Below are positions 16,403-24,834 of a DNA stretch of 64,000 nucleotides, piece after piece. Each line of letters starts with the position of its first letter. Position 1 is the first letter of the stretch. The position numbers were made by a program, and so were the translations under genes. The notes under the pieces were generated by a model, which had not been told where the DNA came from, did not search any database, and saw only the letters and a list, made by a program, of their open reading frames with translations. The stretch is from Azonexus fungiphilus. GTDB taxonomy: Bacteria; Pseudomonadota; Gammaproteobacteria; Burkholderiales; Rhodocyclaceae. The stretch spans positions 350,119-414,118 of the forward strand of contig NZ_RBXP01000014.1 in the NCBI RefSeq assembly GCF_003634965.1, written 5' to 3'.

Positions 16403-17680
16403 TCAGCGGCTGATCGCGCGGTAACCGATGTCCTTGCGGTACTGCACGCCGTTCCAGCTGATCTGGGCGGCTGACTCGTAGGCGGCCTTCTGGGCCAGCC
16501 TGACGTTCTCGCCGAGCGCGGTGACGCAGAGCACGCGGCCGCCGCTGGTGACCACCTGGCCGTCCTGGTCGGCCGTGCCGGCGTGGAAGACGTGGCAATC
16601 GTCGCCGAAGCTGTTGCCGGCGGGCAGGCCGCTGATGGCGTCGCCCTTCTGCGGCGTTTCCGGGTAGTTGGCGGCGGCGAGGACGACGCCGAGCGCAACG
16701 CGGCGGTCCCATTCGGCCTCGACCTGGTCGAGCGTGCCGTTGATGCCGTGTTCGAGCAGCTTGACGAAGTCGGACTTGAGGCGCATCAGGATCGGCTGGG
16801 TTTCCGGGTCGCCCATGCGGCAGTTGAACTCGAGCGTCTTGACCGAGCCGTCCTTGGCGATCATCAGGCCGGCGTAGAGGAAGCCGGTGAACGGGATGCC
16901 GTCGGCGAGCATGCCGCGCACCGTCGGCAGGATGATCTCGCGCATCGCCTTGGCGTGCACCTCCGGCGTCACGCACGGGGCCGGCGAGTAGGCGCCCATG
17001 CCGCCGGTGTTCGGGCCCTGGTCGCCGTCGAAGATGCGCTTGTGGTCCTGGCTGGAAGCCAGCGGCAGGACGTTCTTGCCGTCGACCATGACGATGAAGC
17101 TGGCTTCCTCGCCGTCGAGGAACTCCTCGATGACGACGCGGGCGCCGGCATCGCCGAGCTTGTTGCCGGAGAGCATGTCGTCGATGGCGGCGTGCGCCTC
17201 TTCCAGGCTCATGGCGACGACGACGCCCTTGCCGGCGGCCAGGCCGTCGGCCTTGATGACGATGGGGGCGCCCTTGCGCTCGATGTAGGCGTGGGCGGCG
17301 GTGGCATCCGAGAAGGTCTCGAATTCGGCCGTCGGGATGTTGTGGCGGGCCATGAAGCGCTTGGCGAAATCCTTCGAGGATTCGAGCTGCGCCGCCGCCT
17401 TGGTCGGGCCGAAGATCTTCAGGCCGCGGGCGCGGAAGACGTCAACGACGCCGGCGGCCAGCGGTGCCTCGGGGCCGACCAGGGTGAGATGCACCTTGTT
17501 TTCTTCGGCAAAGTCGGCGAGCGCCTGCGGGTCGGTGATGTTCAGGTTTTCCAGCTCGTGCTCGCGCGCCGTGCCGGCGTTGCCCGGCGCGACATAGACC
17601 TTCTGCAGGCCCGGCGTCTTGGCCAGGCGCCAGGCCATGGCGTGTTCGCGACCGCCGGAACCGATGACGAGTAGTTTCAT
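16403..17680 (-). CDS. purD: Phosphoribosylamine-glycine ligase (GAR synthetase)
   Basis: A 425-residue ATP-grasp enzyme for the second step of purine synthesis. Clear features: N-terminal MKLLVIGSGGREHAMAWRL, the ATP-grasp core IVIKADGLAAGKGVVVAMS, the RIFDGDQGPNTGGMGAYSPAP signature, and metal-binding LEFNCRMGDPETQP. Full usual length. Downstream of purH on the same strand, separated by 128 bp that hold an inverted-repeat element (17708-17809). Confidence 0.97.
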   Translation of the reverse strand: MKLLVIGSGGREHAMAWRLAKTPGLQKVYVAPGNAGTAREHELENLNITDPQALADFAEENKVHLTLVGPEAPLAAGVVDVFRARGLKIFGPTKAAAQLESSKDFAKRFMARHNIPTAEFETFSDATAAHAYIERKGAPIVIKADGLAAGKGVVVAMSLEEAHAAIDDMLSGNKLGDAGARVVIEEFLDGEEASFIVMVDGKNVLPLASSQDHKRIFDGDQGPNTGGMGAYSPAPCVTPEVHAKAMREIILPTVRGMLADGIPFTGFLYAGLMIAKDGSVKTLEFNCRMGDPETQPILMRLKSDFVKLLEHGINGTLDQVEAEWDRRVALGVVLAAANYPETPQKGDAISGLPAGNSFGDDCHVFHAGTADQDGQVVTSGGRVLCVTALGENVRLAQKAAYESAAQISWNGVQYRKDIGYRAISR

Positions 17681-17707
17681 GTCTTATTCCTTGTTATATC
17701 CGAGGCC

Positions 17708-17809
17708 ATTTCGTGGCCGGCGAAGCCGTGACGCGAAGACGAGCCGAAGGCAGTGCTATTGCACGGCGAGGCGAAGTCGACAAAGTCACGGCGCAGCCGG
17801 GCACGAAAT
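17708..17809. repeat. Long imperfect inverted-repeat element (REP/MITE-like)
   Basis: A 25-bp left arm (17708-17732, beginning ATTTCGTGGCCGG) and right arm (17785-17809) are complementary at 21 of 25 positions, with a tip at GTGC-TATT-GCAC (about 17753-17764) and several GGCGAAG-like direct repeats between. The right arm touches the purH stop codon. Such compact structures are typical of REP-type palindromes or small non-autonomous elements; none of its bases encode protein. It could also act as a transcription attenuator between purH and purD. Confidence 0.6.
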
Positions 17810-19401
17810 CAGTGGCGGAAGTGGCGGGCGCCGGTGAACACCATGGCGATGCCGTGCTCGTCGGCGGCGGCGATGACTTCCTCGTCGCGCATCGAGCCAC
17901 CCGGCTGGATGACGGCGGTGGCGCCGGCTTCGGCGAGGACGTCGAGGCCGTCGCGGAACGGGAAGAAGGCGTCCGAGGCGACCACCGAACCCTTGAGTTC
18001 GAGGCCGGCGTTCTGTGCCTTGATGCAGGCGATCTTGGTCGAATCGACGCGGCTCATCTGGCCGGCGCCGACGCCCAGCGTCATGCCGCCGCCGCAGAAG
18101 ACGATGGCGTTCGACTTGACGAACTTGGCGACGCGTTCGGCGAAGAGCAGGTCTTCGATCTGCTGGGCGGTCGGCTGCACCTTGGTCACCACCGTCAGGC
18201 CGGAGGCCTGGGCGGTGAAGTCGTCGGCCGTCTGCACCAGCAGGCCGCCGCCGACGCGCTTGAGTTCCAGCTTGTTCAGGTCGCGGCCGAGCGGCACGAC
18301 GAGCACGCGCAGGTTGGTCTTGCCAGCCAGCGCGGCCTTGGCTTCGGCGGTGAAGGACGGGGCGATCAGCACTTCGACGAAGTGCTTGCGTTCATTCATG
18401 GCGTTGACCACGTCGATGCCGACTTCGCCGTTGAAGGCGATGATGCCGCCGAAGGCCGAGGTCGAGTCGGTCTTGAAGGCCTTTTCGTAGGCGCCGAGCA
18501 GGTTGCCGTCGATGGCCACGCCGCACGGGTTGGCGTGCTTGATGATGACGCAGGCCGGGGCGTCGAAGACCTTGACGCATTCCCAGGCGGCATCGGAGTC
18601 GGCGATGTTGTTGTAGGACAGTTCCTTGCCCTGCAGCTGGGTGTAATTGGCGATGCTGCCCGGCAGGGCGACGGTGTCGCGGTAGAAGGCAGCCTGCTGG
18701 TGCGCGTTCTCGCCGTAACGCAGGGTTTCGACGCGGTCGAAGGCCAGTTGCAGCTTGGCCGGGAACACGGCCGGGACCGGCGCGGCGGCTTCCGGCTGGG
18801 CTTCGGCGCCGTCGTCGAGGCCGGTCAGCCAGTTGGCGATCATGCTGTCGTAGCGGGCAGTGTGGGTGAAAGCCTTCTTGGCCAGGTTGAAGCGGGTGCC
18901 AAGTTGCAGGGCGCCGGCGTTGGCCTTCATTTCGTCAAGCAGCGGCTGGTAGTCGGCCGGGTCGGTGACGATGGCCACGCCGGCGTAGTTCTTGGCCGAC
19001 GAGCGGACCATGGCCGGGCCGCCGATGTCGATGTTCTCGATGGCGTCGGCCAGCGTCACGCCGGCCTTGGCGATGGTGGCGGCGAACGGATAGAGGTTCA
19101 CGCAGACCAGATCGATGGTCGGGATGCCGTGCTCTTCGATGGTCGCCAGGTGTTCCGGCAGGTCGCGCCGGGCGAGGATGCCGCCATGCACCTTCGGATG
19201 CAGGGTCTTGACGCGGCCGTCGAGCATTTCCGGGAAACCGGTGTAGTCGCCGATTTCGGTGACGGTCAACCCGGCGTCACGCAGCATTTTCGCGGTGCCG
19301 CCGGTGGACAGCAGCTTGACGCCCTGGGCGGCCAGGCCTTGGGCGAATTCGAGTACACCCGTCTTGTCGGAGACGGAAATCAGCGCTTGCTTGATGGTCA
19401 T
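17809..19401 (-). CDS. purH: Bifunctional AICAR transformylase / IMP cyclohydrolase
   Basis: A 530-residue bifunctional enzyme performing the last two steps of IMP synthesis. N-terminal IMPCHase/MGS-like domain ([44 protein letters not shown]) and C-terminal transformylase domain with [26 protein letters not shown] and [10 protein letters not shown]. Preceded by fis (6-bp gap) and dusB, forming a dusB-fis-purH group; the fis-purH adjacency is common in betaproteobacteria. Confidence 0.97.
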   Translation of the reverse strand: MTIKQALISVSDKTGVLEFAQGLAAQGVKLLSTGGTAKMLRDAGLTVTEIGDYTGFPEMLDGRVKTLHPKVHGGILARRDLPEHLATIEEHGIPTIDLVCVNLYPFAATIAKAGVTLADAIENIDIGGPAMVRSSAKNYAGVAIVTDPADYQPLLDEMKANAGALQLGTRFNLAKKAFTHTARYDSMIANWLTGLDDGAEAQPEAAAPVPAVFPAKLQLAFDRVETLRYGENAHQQAAFYRDTVALPGSIANYTQLQGKELSYNNIADSDAAWECVKVFDAPACVIIKHANPCGVAIDGNLLGAYEKAFKTDSTSAFGGIIAFNGEVGIDVVNAMNERKHFVEVLIAPSFTAEAKAALAGKTNLRVLVVPLGRDLNKLELKRVGGGLLVQTADDFTAQASGLTVVTKVQPTAQQIEDLLFAERVAKFVKSNAIVFCGGGMTLGVGAGQMSRVDSTKIACIKAQNAGLELKGSVVASDAFFPFRDGLDVLAEAGATAVIQPGGSMRDEEVIAAADEHGIAMVFTGARHFRH

Positions 19402-19407
19402 GGCGAT

Positions 19408-19641
19408 TTACAGAAGTTGATGTTCGGTGAGTTTCTTGCGCAGCGTGTTGCGGTTGATGCCGAGCATCTCCGCGGCCAGCGTCTGGTTGGTGCCGGCCTT
19501 GGCCAGCACCAGTTCAAGCATCGGTTTCTCGACGCTCTTCAGGACCATGTCGTAGATCGCCGCCGGCTTTTCGCCGTCGAGGTCCCGGAAGTACTGCTCC
19601 AGTGCGTTGATCACGCACCGCCCCAAGTCATGTTGGCTCAT
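19408..19641 (-). CDS. fis: Fis-family DNA-binding protein
   Basis: A 77-residue protein ending with the Fis helix-turn-helix TLAAEMLGINRNTLRKKL. It is shorter than enterobacterial Fis (98 residues) at the N-terminus, as usual in betaproteobacteria. Fis bends DNA at promoters, recombination enhancers and the origin. Its ATG overlaps the dusB stop by 4 bp, the same dusB-fis operon found in E. coli. Confidence 0.94.
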   Translation of the reverse strand: MSQHDLGRCVINALEQYFRDLDGEKPAAIYDMVLKSVEKPMLELVLAKAGTNQTLAAEMLGINRNTLRKKLTEHQLL

Positions 19642-20666
19642 GCTGCCAACGCCTCCTCTCGGTTGTTGTTTTCTTCGTATTGCAGATGATCGTGTTCTGC
19701 CGCGTACTGCTGGAAGAACTGGTCAACGGCATCCCGCTGCGCCTCGACGGTCGGCAGCGTGTTCATCATCTTGCGGAACGCCGCCGAGCCGACCAGGCCC
19801 TTGGTGTACCAGGAGATGTGCTTTCTTGCGACCTTGACCCCCGTGTCCAGGCCGTAGAAATCGTAGAGGTCCTCGAGATGCGCGAGCAGGATCGCGTGAA
19901 TCTCGCCGACCGGAGCCGGCGCCATTTTCTCGCCGGTCTTCAGATAGTGTTCGATCTCGCGGAACAGCCACGGCCGGCCCTGGGCGGCGCGACCGATCAT
20001 GACGCCGTCAGCGCCGGTGACGTCGAGCACATGCCTGGCCTTTTCCGGCGTCGTGATGTCGCCGTTGGCGATCACCGGGATGCGGATCAGCGTCTTGACC
20101 ATGGCGATGGTGTCGTACTCGGCCTCGCCGGTGTATTGCTGGCAGCGCGTCCGGCCGTGGATGGCGACGGCGCGCACGCCGGCGCTCTCGGCGATGCGGG
20201 CGATGGTCGGCGCGTTGCGGTTGGCCAGGTTCCAGCCAGTGCGGAATTTCAGCGTCACCGGGGTGTCGGGCACGGCACCGACGACGGCGTCGAGAATGCG
20301 GCCGACCAGGGCTTCGTCCTGCATCAGCGCCGAACCGGCCATCACGTTGCAGACCTTCTTGGCCGGGCAACCCATGTTGATGTCGATGATCTGGGCGCCG
20401 TTGTCGACGTTGTGACGGGCCGCGTCGGCCATCATCTGCGGGTCGGCGCCGGCGATCTGGACCGAGATCGGTTCGACTTCGCCGGTATGGTTGGCGCGGC
20501 GCAGCGTCTTGGCGCTGCCGTAGAGCAGCGAGTTCGAGGTGACCATCTCGGAGACGGCCAGCCCGGCGCCGAGCTTCTTGCACAACTGGCGGAAAGGACG
20601 ATCGGTGACGCCCGCCATCGGTGCGACGAAGAGATTGTTTCGCAAGGTAAAACCGGCAAATTCCAT
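19638..20666 (-). CDS. dusB: tRNA-dihydrouridine synthase B
   Basis: A 342-residue FMN enzyme reducing uridine in the tRNA D-loop. Seen: FVAPMAGVTDRPFRQL (FMN site), catalytic Cys100 in INMGCPAKKVCN, the VTLKFRTGW segment, AVAIHGRTRCQQYTG and GADGVMIGRAAQGRPWLF. Standard length; the start follows a short leader. Operon with fis. Confidence 0.96.
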   Translation of the reverse strand: MEFAGFTLRNNLFVAPMAGVTDRPFRQLCKKLGAGLAVSEMVTSNSLLYGSAKTLRRANHTGEVEPISVQIAGADPQMMADAARHNVDNGAQIIDINMGCPAKKVCNVMAGSALMQDEALVGRILDAVVGAVPDTPVTLKFRTGWNLANRNAPTIARIAESAGVRAVAIHGRTRCQQYTGEAEYDTIAMVKTLIRIPVIANGDITTPEKARHVLDVTGADGVMIGRAAQGRPWLFREIEHYLKTGEKMAPAPVGEIHAILLAHLEDLYDFYGLDTGVKVARKHISWYTKGLVGSAAFRKMMNTLPTVEAQRDAVDQFFQQYAAEHDHLQYEENNNREEALAA

Positions 20667-20736
20667 GGGCGAGCGCAGACCGCGGGCAGATCAGGGGAAG
20701 CCGCGCATTTTACCGGAAAAGGCGCCTAAAAAGTAG

Positions 20737-21600
20737 TCAAATCGTCAGGCTTAGGGTTAACAGCAGGGCGAACAGCAACTGCAGGCCGGCGGTGGCCGCC
20801 AGCAGGCCGTTGAAGGCCGGTCCCGGCGTTTCCCGCCAGAAACGGCGGATCAGCCACAGGGCCAGCGGCAGCGAGGCGAGCGGCGGCCAGGCGGTGCCGG
20901 CGAGCAGTGGCAGCAGCGCGTAGGGGGCGAGGATTTCGCCGGCGTAGAGCCAGCGCGTCGCCGGCCGGCCGAGGCGCACGGCCAGCGTGCGCTTGCCGCT
21001 GGCGGCGTCGCCGTCGAGGTCGCGGTAATTGTTGACGGTGATCACCGCCGCTGCGTGCAGGCCGAGCAGGGTGCCGGCGAGCAGCGCCGCGGGCGCCAGG
21101 CTCAGCGTCTGCAGGTAATGGCTGGCGCCGACCGCGACGATGCCGAAGAAGACGAGCACGAAGACTTCGCCGAGCGGTCCGTAGGCGATCGGTTTCGGGC
21201 CGCCGGTGTAGCTCCAGCCGGCGGCCAGCGAGGCCAGGCCGATGACGACGATCGGCCAGCCAGCGTGGGCGACCAGGTAGATGCCGCAGGCGAAGGCCAG
21301 GGCGAAGCTGGTCCAGGCGCCGGCCTTGACGGTGGCCGGCGTCAGCCAGCCTTCGGCGGTGGCGCGGCGCGGGCCGACGCGTCCGGGCTGGTCGGTGCCG
21401 CGCAGGAAGTCGCCGACGTCGTTGAACAGGTTGGTGCCGATCTGGATGAAGGCCGCGCCGAGTGCCGCCGCCAGCAGCGGCAGCCAGAGCAGATGGCCGC
21501 TCTGTTGCCAGGCGAGGGCGGTGCCGACGAGCACCGGCGCCAGCGAGACGGTCAGCGTCTTCGGGCGGCAGGCGAGGAACCAGGCGGTGCTTTTCTTCAT
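20737..21600 (-). CDS. menA: UbiA-family prenyltransferase, MenA-like
   Basis: A 287-residue integral membrane protein with about eight helices and the two aspartate-rich prenyl-diphosphate/Mg motifs of the UbiA superfamily: NDVGDFLRGTD (about 61-71) and NNYRDLDGD (near 195). The N-terminus CRPKTLTVSLAPVLVGTALA and RVGPRRATAEGWLTP favour 1,4-dihydroxy-2-naphthoate octaprenyltransferase (MenA), which makes demethylmenaquinone. No other men genes are in the window, so the precise aromatic substrate is inferred. Confidence 0.8.
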   Translation of the reverse strand: MKKSTAWFLACRPKTLTVSLAPVLVGTALAWQQSGHLLWLPLLAAALGAAFIQIGTNLFNDVGDFLRGTDQPGRVGPRRATAEGWLTPATVKAGAWTSFALAFACGIYLVAHAGWPIVVIGLASLAAGWSYTGGPKPIAYGPLGEVFVLVFFGIVAVGASHYLQTLSLAPAALLAGTLLGLHAAAVITVNNYRDLDGDAASGKRTLAVRLGRPATRWLYAGEILAPYALLPLLAGTAWPPLASLPLALWLIRRFWRETPGPAFNGLLAATAGLQLLFALLLTLSLTI

Positions 21601-21710
21601 GCGGGGAGAACCTTGGGCAATGAGCGCGACTTTAACCGGGCGACGTGCCGGCGCCCTTGGCCCAGATCAATGCCGGCGGCCGGCATGCGGCGGGTGCTTG
21701 ACGGTCGACG

Positions 21711-21732
21711 CCGGTTTTCGGCCCAAAACCGG
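21711..21732 (-). terminator. Hairpin downstream of pepP
   Basis: CCGGTTTT and AAAACCGG are perfect 8-bp arms around CGGCCC, 4 bp after the pepP stop on the minus strand. There is no clear T-run, so termination would be weak or Rho-assisted. A half copy of the recurrent palindrome (TTGACGGTCGAC, 21698-21709) abuts it. Confidence 0.5.
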
Positions 21733-21736
21733 GGCC

Positions 21737-23035
21737 TCAGTCATGGCGCATCACGGCCTCGATCTCGGCGACGGTCTTCGGCGCCGTGGTGTAGACCGCG
21801 CAACCGTCGGCGGTGACGCGAATGTCGTCCTCGATGCGGATGCCGATGCCGGCCAGCGCCGCCGGCACGTCGGCCGCCGGGCGGAGGTAGAGGCCGGGTT
21901 CGACGGTGATGGTCATGCCCGGCTGGAGCACGGTCCACTGCTCGCCGGCCTTGTATTCGCCGGCGTCGTGCACGTCGAGGCCGAGCCAGTGGCCGGTGCG
22001 GTGCATGTAGAAGCGGCGGAAATCGCCCTTCTCGATCAGATTGTCGAGGTCGCCGGCGAGCAGCTTGAGGTCGATCAGGCCCCGGGTCAGCACGCGCACC
22101 GCGGCGTCGTGCGCTTCCATGAAGTGGCGGCCGGGGGCGGTGGCGGCGATGGCGGCGGCCTGGGCGGCGAGGACGATCTCGTAGACGTCCTTCTGGGCGG
22201 CGCTGAAGCGGCCGTTGACCGGGAAGCTGCGGGTGATGTCGGCGGCGTAGCCTTCGACTTCGCAACCGGCGTCGATCAGGACCAGGCTGCCGTCGGCGAG
22301 TGGCTTGTTGTTCTCGACATAGTGCAGCACGCAGGCGTTGCTGCCGCCGGCGACGATCGGCGTGTAGGCGTGGCCGGCGGCGCCCTGGCGGCGGAACTCG
22401 TAGCTCAGCTCGGCTTCCAGCGCGTACTCGGCGAGGCCCGGACGGCAGGCGCGCATGGCGCGCAGATGCCCGGCCGAGGCGATGTCGGCGGCGCGCTGCA
22501 TGGTCGCCAGTTCGCTTTCGTCCTTGATCAGGCGCATCGCGTCGAGTTCGGCGCGCAGGTCGTGGATTGCCCGCGGTGCCCGCTTGCCGGCGCGGGCCTG
22601 GGCGCGGACGGCGTTGAGCGCCCTGGCGATGCGCGCATCCCAGGCTTCGTCGTGGCCGACGGCGTGCCACAGCGTGTCACGGTCGACCAGCAATTCGGGC
22701 AATTTCTGGTCGAACTGCTCGATCGAATAGGCGGCGTCGAAGCCGAAGGCGGTCTTCGCCGCCTTCGGGCCGTAGCGGTAGCCGTCCCAGATCTCGCGCT
22801 CTTCGTGCTTGTCGCGGCAGAACAGGATGGATTTCGGGCGCTTGCCGCCGACCAGCACGATCACCGCCTCCGGCTCGGCGAAGCCGGAGAGATACCAGAA
22901 ATAACTGTCGAAGCGGTAGGGGTAGTGCGCGTCGCGGTTGCGCACGACTTCCGGCGCCGTCGGGATGATGGCGACGCCGTCGGCTATGGTCTTGAGGAGT
23001 TGCCGGCGGCGGGCGATGTGGGGAGCGTGGCTCAT
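21737..23035 (-). CDS. pepP: Xaa-Pro aminopeptidase (M24)
   Basis: A 432-residue metallopeptidase that removes N-terminal residues preceding proline. The N-terminal aminopeptidase P domain includes YPYRFDSYFWYLSGF; the pita-bread domain shows the metal ligands in LIDAGCEVEGYAADITRSFPV (two Asp), RTGHWLGLDVHD (His), VEPGLYL (Glu) and GIRIEDDI (Glu). Its start overlaps the murU stop by 4 bp, so it belongs to the amgK-murU-pepP transcription unit. Confidence 0.95.
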   Translation of the reverse strand: MSHAPHIARRRQLLKTIADGVAIIPTAPEVVRNRDAHYPYRFDSYFWYLSGFAEPEAVIVLVGGKRPKSILFCRDKHEEREIWDGYRYGPKAAKTAFGFDAAYSIEQFDQKLPELLVDRDTLWHAVGHDEAWDARIARALNAVRAQARAGKRAPRAIHDLRAELDAMRLIKDESELATMQRAADIASAGHLRAMRACRPGLAEYALEAELSYEFRRQGAAGHAYTPIVAGGSNACVLHYVENNKPLADGSLVLIDAGCEVEGYAADITRSFPVNGRFSAAQKDVYEIVLAAQAAAIAATAPGRHFMEAHDAAVRVLTRGLIDLKLLAGDLDNLIEKGDFRRFYMHRTGHWLGLDVHDAGEYKAGEQWTVLQPGMTITVEPGLYLRPAADVPAALAGIGIRIEDDIRVTADGCAVYTTAPKTVAEIEAVMRHD

Positions 23036-23727
23036 GCGGTTCTCAGTTCCTGGTCAAGTTCGGCGAGCCGTTGCGGCGTTCCCACGTCGACCCAGCGGCC
23101 GGCGTGATGTTCCCCGGCCAGCGTGCCGGCGGCGATCGCGGCGTCGAGCAGCGGGCGCAGTTTCATCGGCTGGCCGCTCGCCACGGCGGCGAACATGCCG
23201 GGCGAAAAGACACCGATGCCGGCGTAGGTGAGCGTTTGCTCACCGCTGGCCGCGACGACCCGGTCGCCGTCCAGCGAGAAGTCGCCGGCGGTGTGGTGCG
23301 CGGGGTTGGCGACGAGCAGCAGACGGGCGCCGCCGGGCGGGCATTTTTCGCCGTTGTTGACGGTCGACCGTGAAAATTGACCCAGATCCACGTCGCAGAA
23401 GACGTCGCCATTGACCACCAGGAACGGCCCGTCGCCGAGTTGCGGCAAGGCCAGTGCGATGCCGCCGGCGGTTTCGAGTGCGCCCTGCGGCTCCGGCGAG
23501 TAGGTGATGGTAAGTCCCCACTTCGATCCGTCGCCGAGCGCAGCTTCGATCTTTTCGCCAAGGTGGGCGTGGTTGATGACCACCTCACGAAAACCGGCAG
23601 CCGCCAGCTTCTCCAGGTGCCAGACGATCAGCGGCTTGCCGCCGACCGGCAGCAGCGGTTTCGGTGTGTGGTCGGTGAGCGGCCGCATGCGTTCGCCGCG
23701 GCCGGCGGCGAGGATCATCGCTTGCAT
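23032..23727 (-). CDS. murU: N-acetylmuramate alpha-1-phosphate uridylyltransferase
   Basis: A 231-residue nucleotidyltransferase: signature LAAGRGERMRPLTDHTPKPL, VNGDVFCDVD with the metal-binding Asp, and the GRWVDVGTPQRL C-terminus. With AmgK next door it forms the MurU-AmgK shunt that recycles cell-wall MurNAc straight to UDP-MurNAc, bypassing MurA (known from Pseudomonas putida). A perfect ACGGTCGACCGT palindrome lies in frame at 23360-23371, encoding part of FSRSTVNNGEKCPPG, an extra loop of several residues compared with my recollection of other MurU proteins; it falls between two core strands and should be tolerated. Confidence 0.87.
   Translation of the reverse strand: MQAMILAAGRGERMRPLTDHTPKPLLPVGGKPLIVWHLEKLAAAGFREVVINHAHLGEKIEAALGDGSKWGLTITYSPEPQGALETAGGIALALPQLGDGPFLVVNGDVFCDVDLGQFSRSTVNNGEKCPPGGARLLLVANPAHHTAGDFSLDGDRVVAASGEQTLTYAGIGVFSPGMFAAVASGQPMKLRPLLDAAIAAGTLAGEHHAGRWVDVGTPQRLAELDQELRTA
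23360..23371. repeat. Recurrent palindrome ACGGTCGACCGT (inside murU)
   Basis: Perfect 12-bp palindrome flanked by TTG and GAAAATT, in frame within murU. One of five perfect copies in the window. Confidence 0.8.
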
Positions 23728-23733
23728 CGCGGC

Positions 23734-24747
23734 CTAGCGGCGGTAGCCGATCTGCCCGGTGTTGCCTTCGAGCTTGTCGAGCAGGTTGAGCAGCGGTTTG
23801 AGCGGGATGTAGCGGCTGGCCGTCTTGCGCGCGTAGTTCATGAAGCGCGGCAGGTCTTCGCTGTATTTTTCCTTGCCGTCGCGGTACTTGAGGCGGCAGA
23901 AGATGCCGAGCACCTTGAGGTGGCGCTGCAGGCCCATCAGTTCGTAGTCGCGCCAGAAGTCGCCGAAGTCGGCGCGCACCGGCAGGCCGGCGGCGCGGGC
24001 CTTTTCCCAGTAGCGGACGACCCAGTCGATTTCCTGTTCTTCTTCCCAAGAGATGAAGGCGTCGCGGAACAGCGAGACGACGTCGTAGGTGATTGGCCCG
24101 TAGACCGCGTCCTGGAAGTCGATGATGCCCGGCGTCAGCGTCTGCGCGCTCTCGACGACCATCAGGTTGCGCGGCATGAAGTCGCGGTGGACGAAGACTT
24201 TCGGCTGGTTGAGCGCCGAGTTGATCAGGAACTTGAAGGTCCGGTCGAGCATCAGCAACTCGCTGGCGTCGAGCTGGACGCCGAGGTGGCGGCCGACGAA
24301 CCATTCCGGGAAGAGATCGAGCTCGCGGCGCAGCAGCGTCGCGTCGTAGGGCGGCAAGGTGGCGGCGGTGGACGACAGCTGCCATTGGACGAGCACGTCG
24401 AGGACCGGGCGGATCAGCGTGTCGGCCAGCGACAGGTCGGCGTTGAGCGCGTCGAGATAGCCGATGCGGCCGAGGTCGGTGAGCACCAGGAAGCCCTTGT
24501 CGAGGTCCTGGTCGAGGATGCGCGGTGCCGCCAGGTCGGCCTTGGCGAGCAGGCCGGCGACCTTGATGAAGGGTTTGCAGTCTTCCTTTTCCGGTGGCGC
24601 GTCCATCAGGATGCGCGTGCTGCCGTCCGGCCAGGTCAGGCGGAAGTAGCGGCGGAAGCTGGCGTCGGCCGAAGCCGGGGTGATCGAAACGGACTGTCCG
24701 GGGAAGCGACTGGCAACCCAGTCGGTAACAAGTTGATCGCGCGACAT
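23734..24747 (-). CDS. amgK: N-acetylmuramate/N-acetylglucosamine kinase (AmgK-like phosphotransferase)
   Basis: A 337-residue aminoglycoside-phosphotransferase-fold kinase: N-terminal SADASFRRYFRLTW, catalytic loop VHRDFMPRNLMV, metal-binding IIDFQDAVYGPITYD and an RYIPLKPLLNLLD tail. It phosphorylates the anomeric hydroxyl of MurNAc for MurU, whose gene lies 6 bp downstream. Divergent from lptD across an 87-bp region, the same arrangement as in pseudomonads, which strengthens the call over a generic phosphotransferase. Confidence 0.88.
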   Translation of the reverse strand: MSRDQLVTDWVASRFPGQSVSITPASADASFRRYFRLTWPDGSTRILMDAPPEKEDCKPFIKVAGLLAKADLAAPRILDQDLDKGFLVLTDLGRIGYLDALNADLSLADTLIRPVLDVLVQWQLSSTAATLPPYDATLLRRELDLFPEWFVGRHLGVQLDASELLMLDRTFKFLINSALNQPKVFVHRDFMPRNLMVVESAQTLTPGIIDFQDAVYGPITYDVVSLFRDAFISWEEEQEIDWVVRYWEKARAAGLPVRADFGDFWRDYELMGLQRHLKVLGIFCRLKYRDGKEKYSEDLPRFMNYARKTASRYIPLKPLLNLLDKLEGNTGQIGYRR

Positions 24748-24834
24748 CGAGGAGGGGAAGGTTCGTTGTAAAATGGCGCGATTTTAACACCCGGGCATTC
24801 CGCTTTCCGGTCCCGGCCCGCTCAGAATGCTCCG

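Noticed and set aside
17713..19689. 658-residue plus-strand open frame opposite purH and fis
   Set aside because: Shadow of purH; composition is biased and no domain is visible.
21698..21709. LexA or Fur operator at the half-palindrome sites
   Set aside because: ACGGTCGAC does not match CTGT-N8-ACAG or the AT-rich Fur consensus, and copies lie inside unrelated housekeeping genes.
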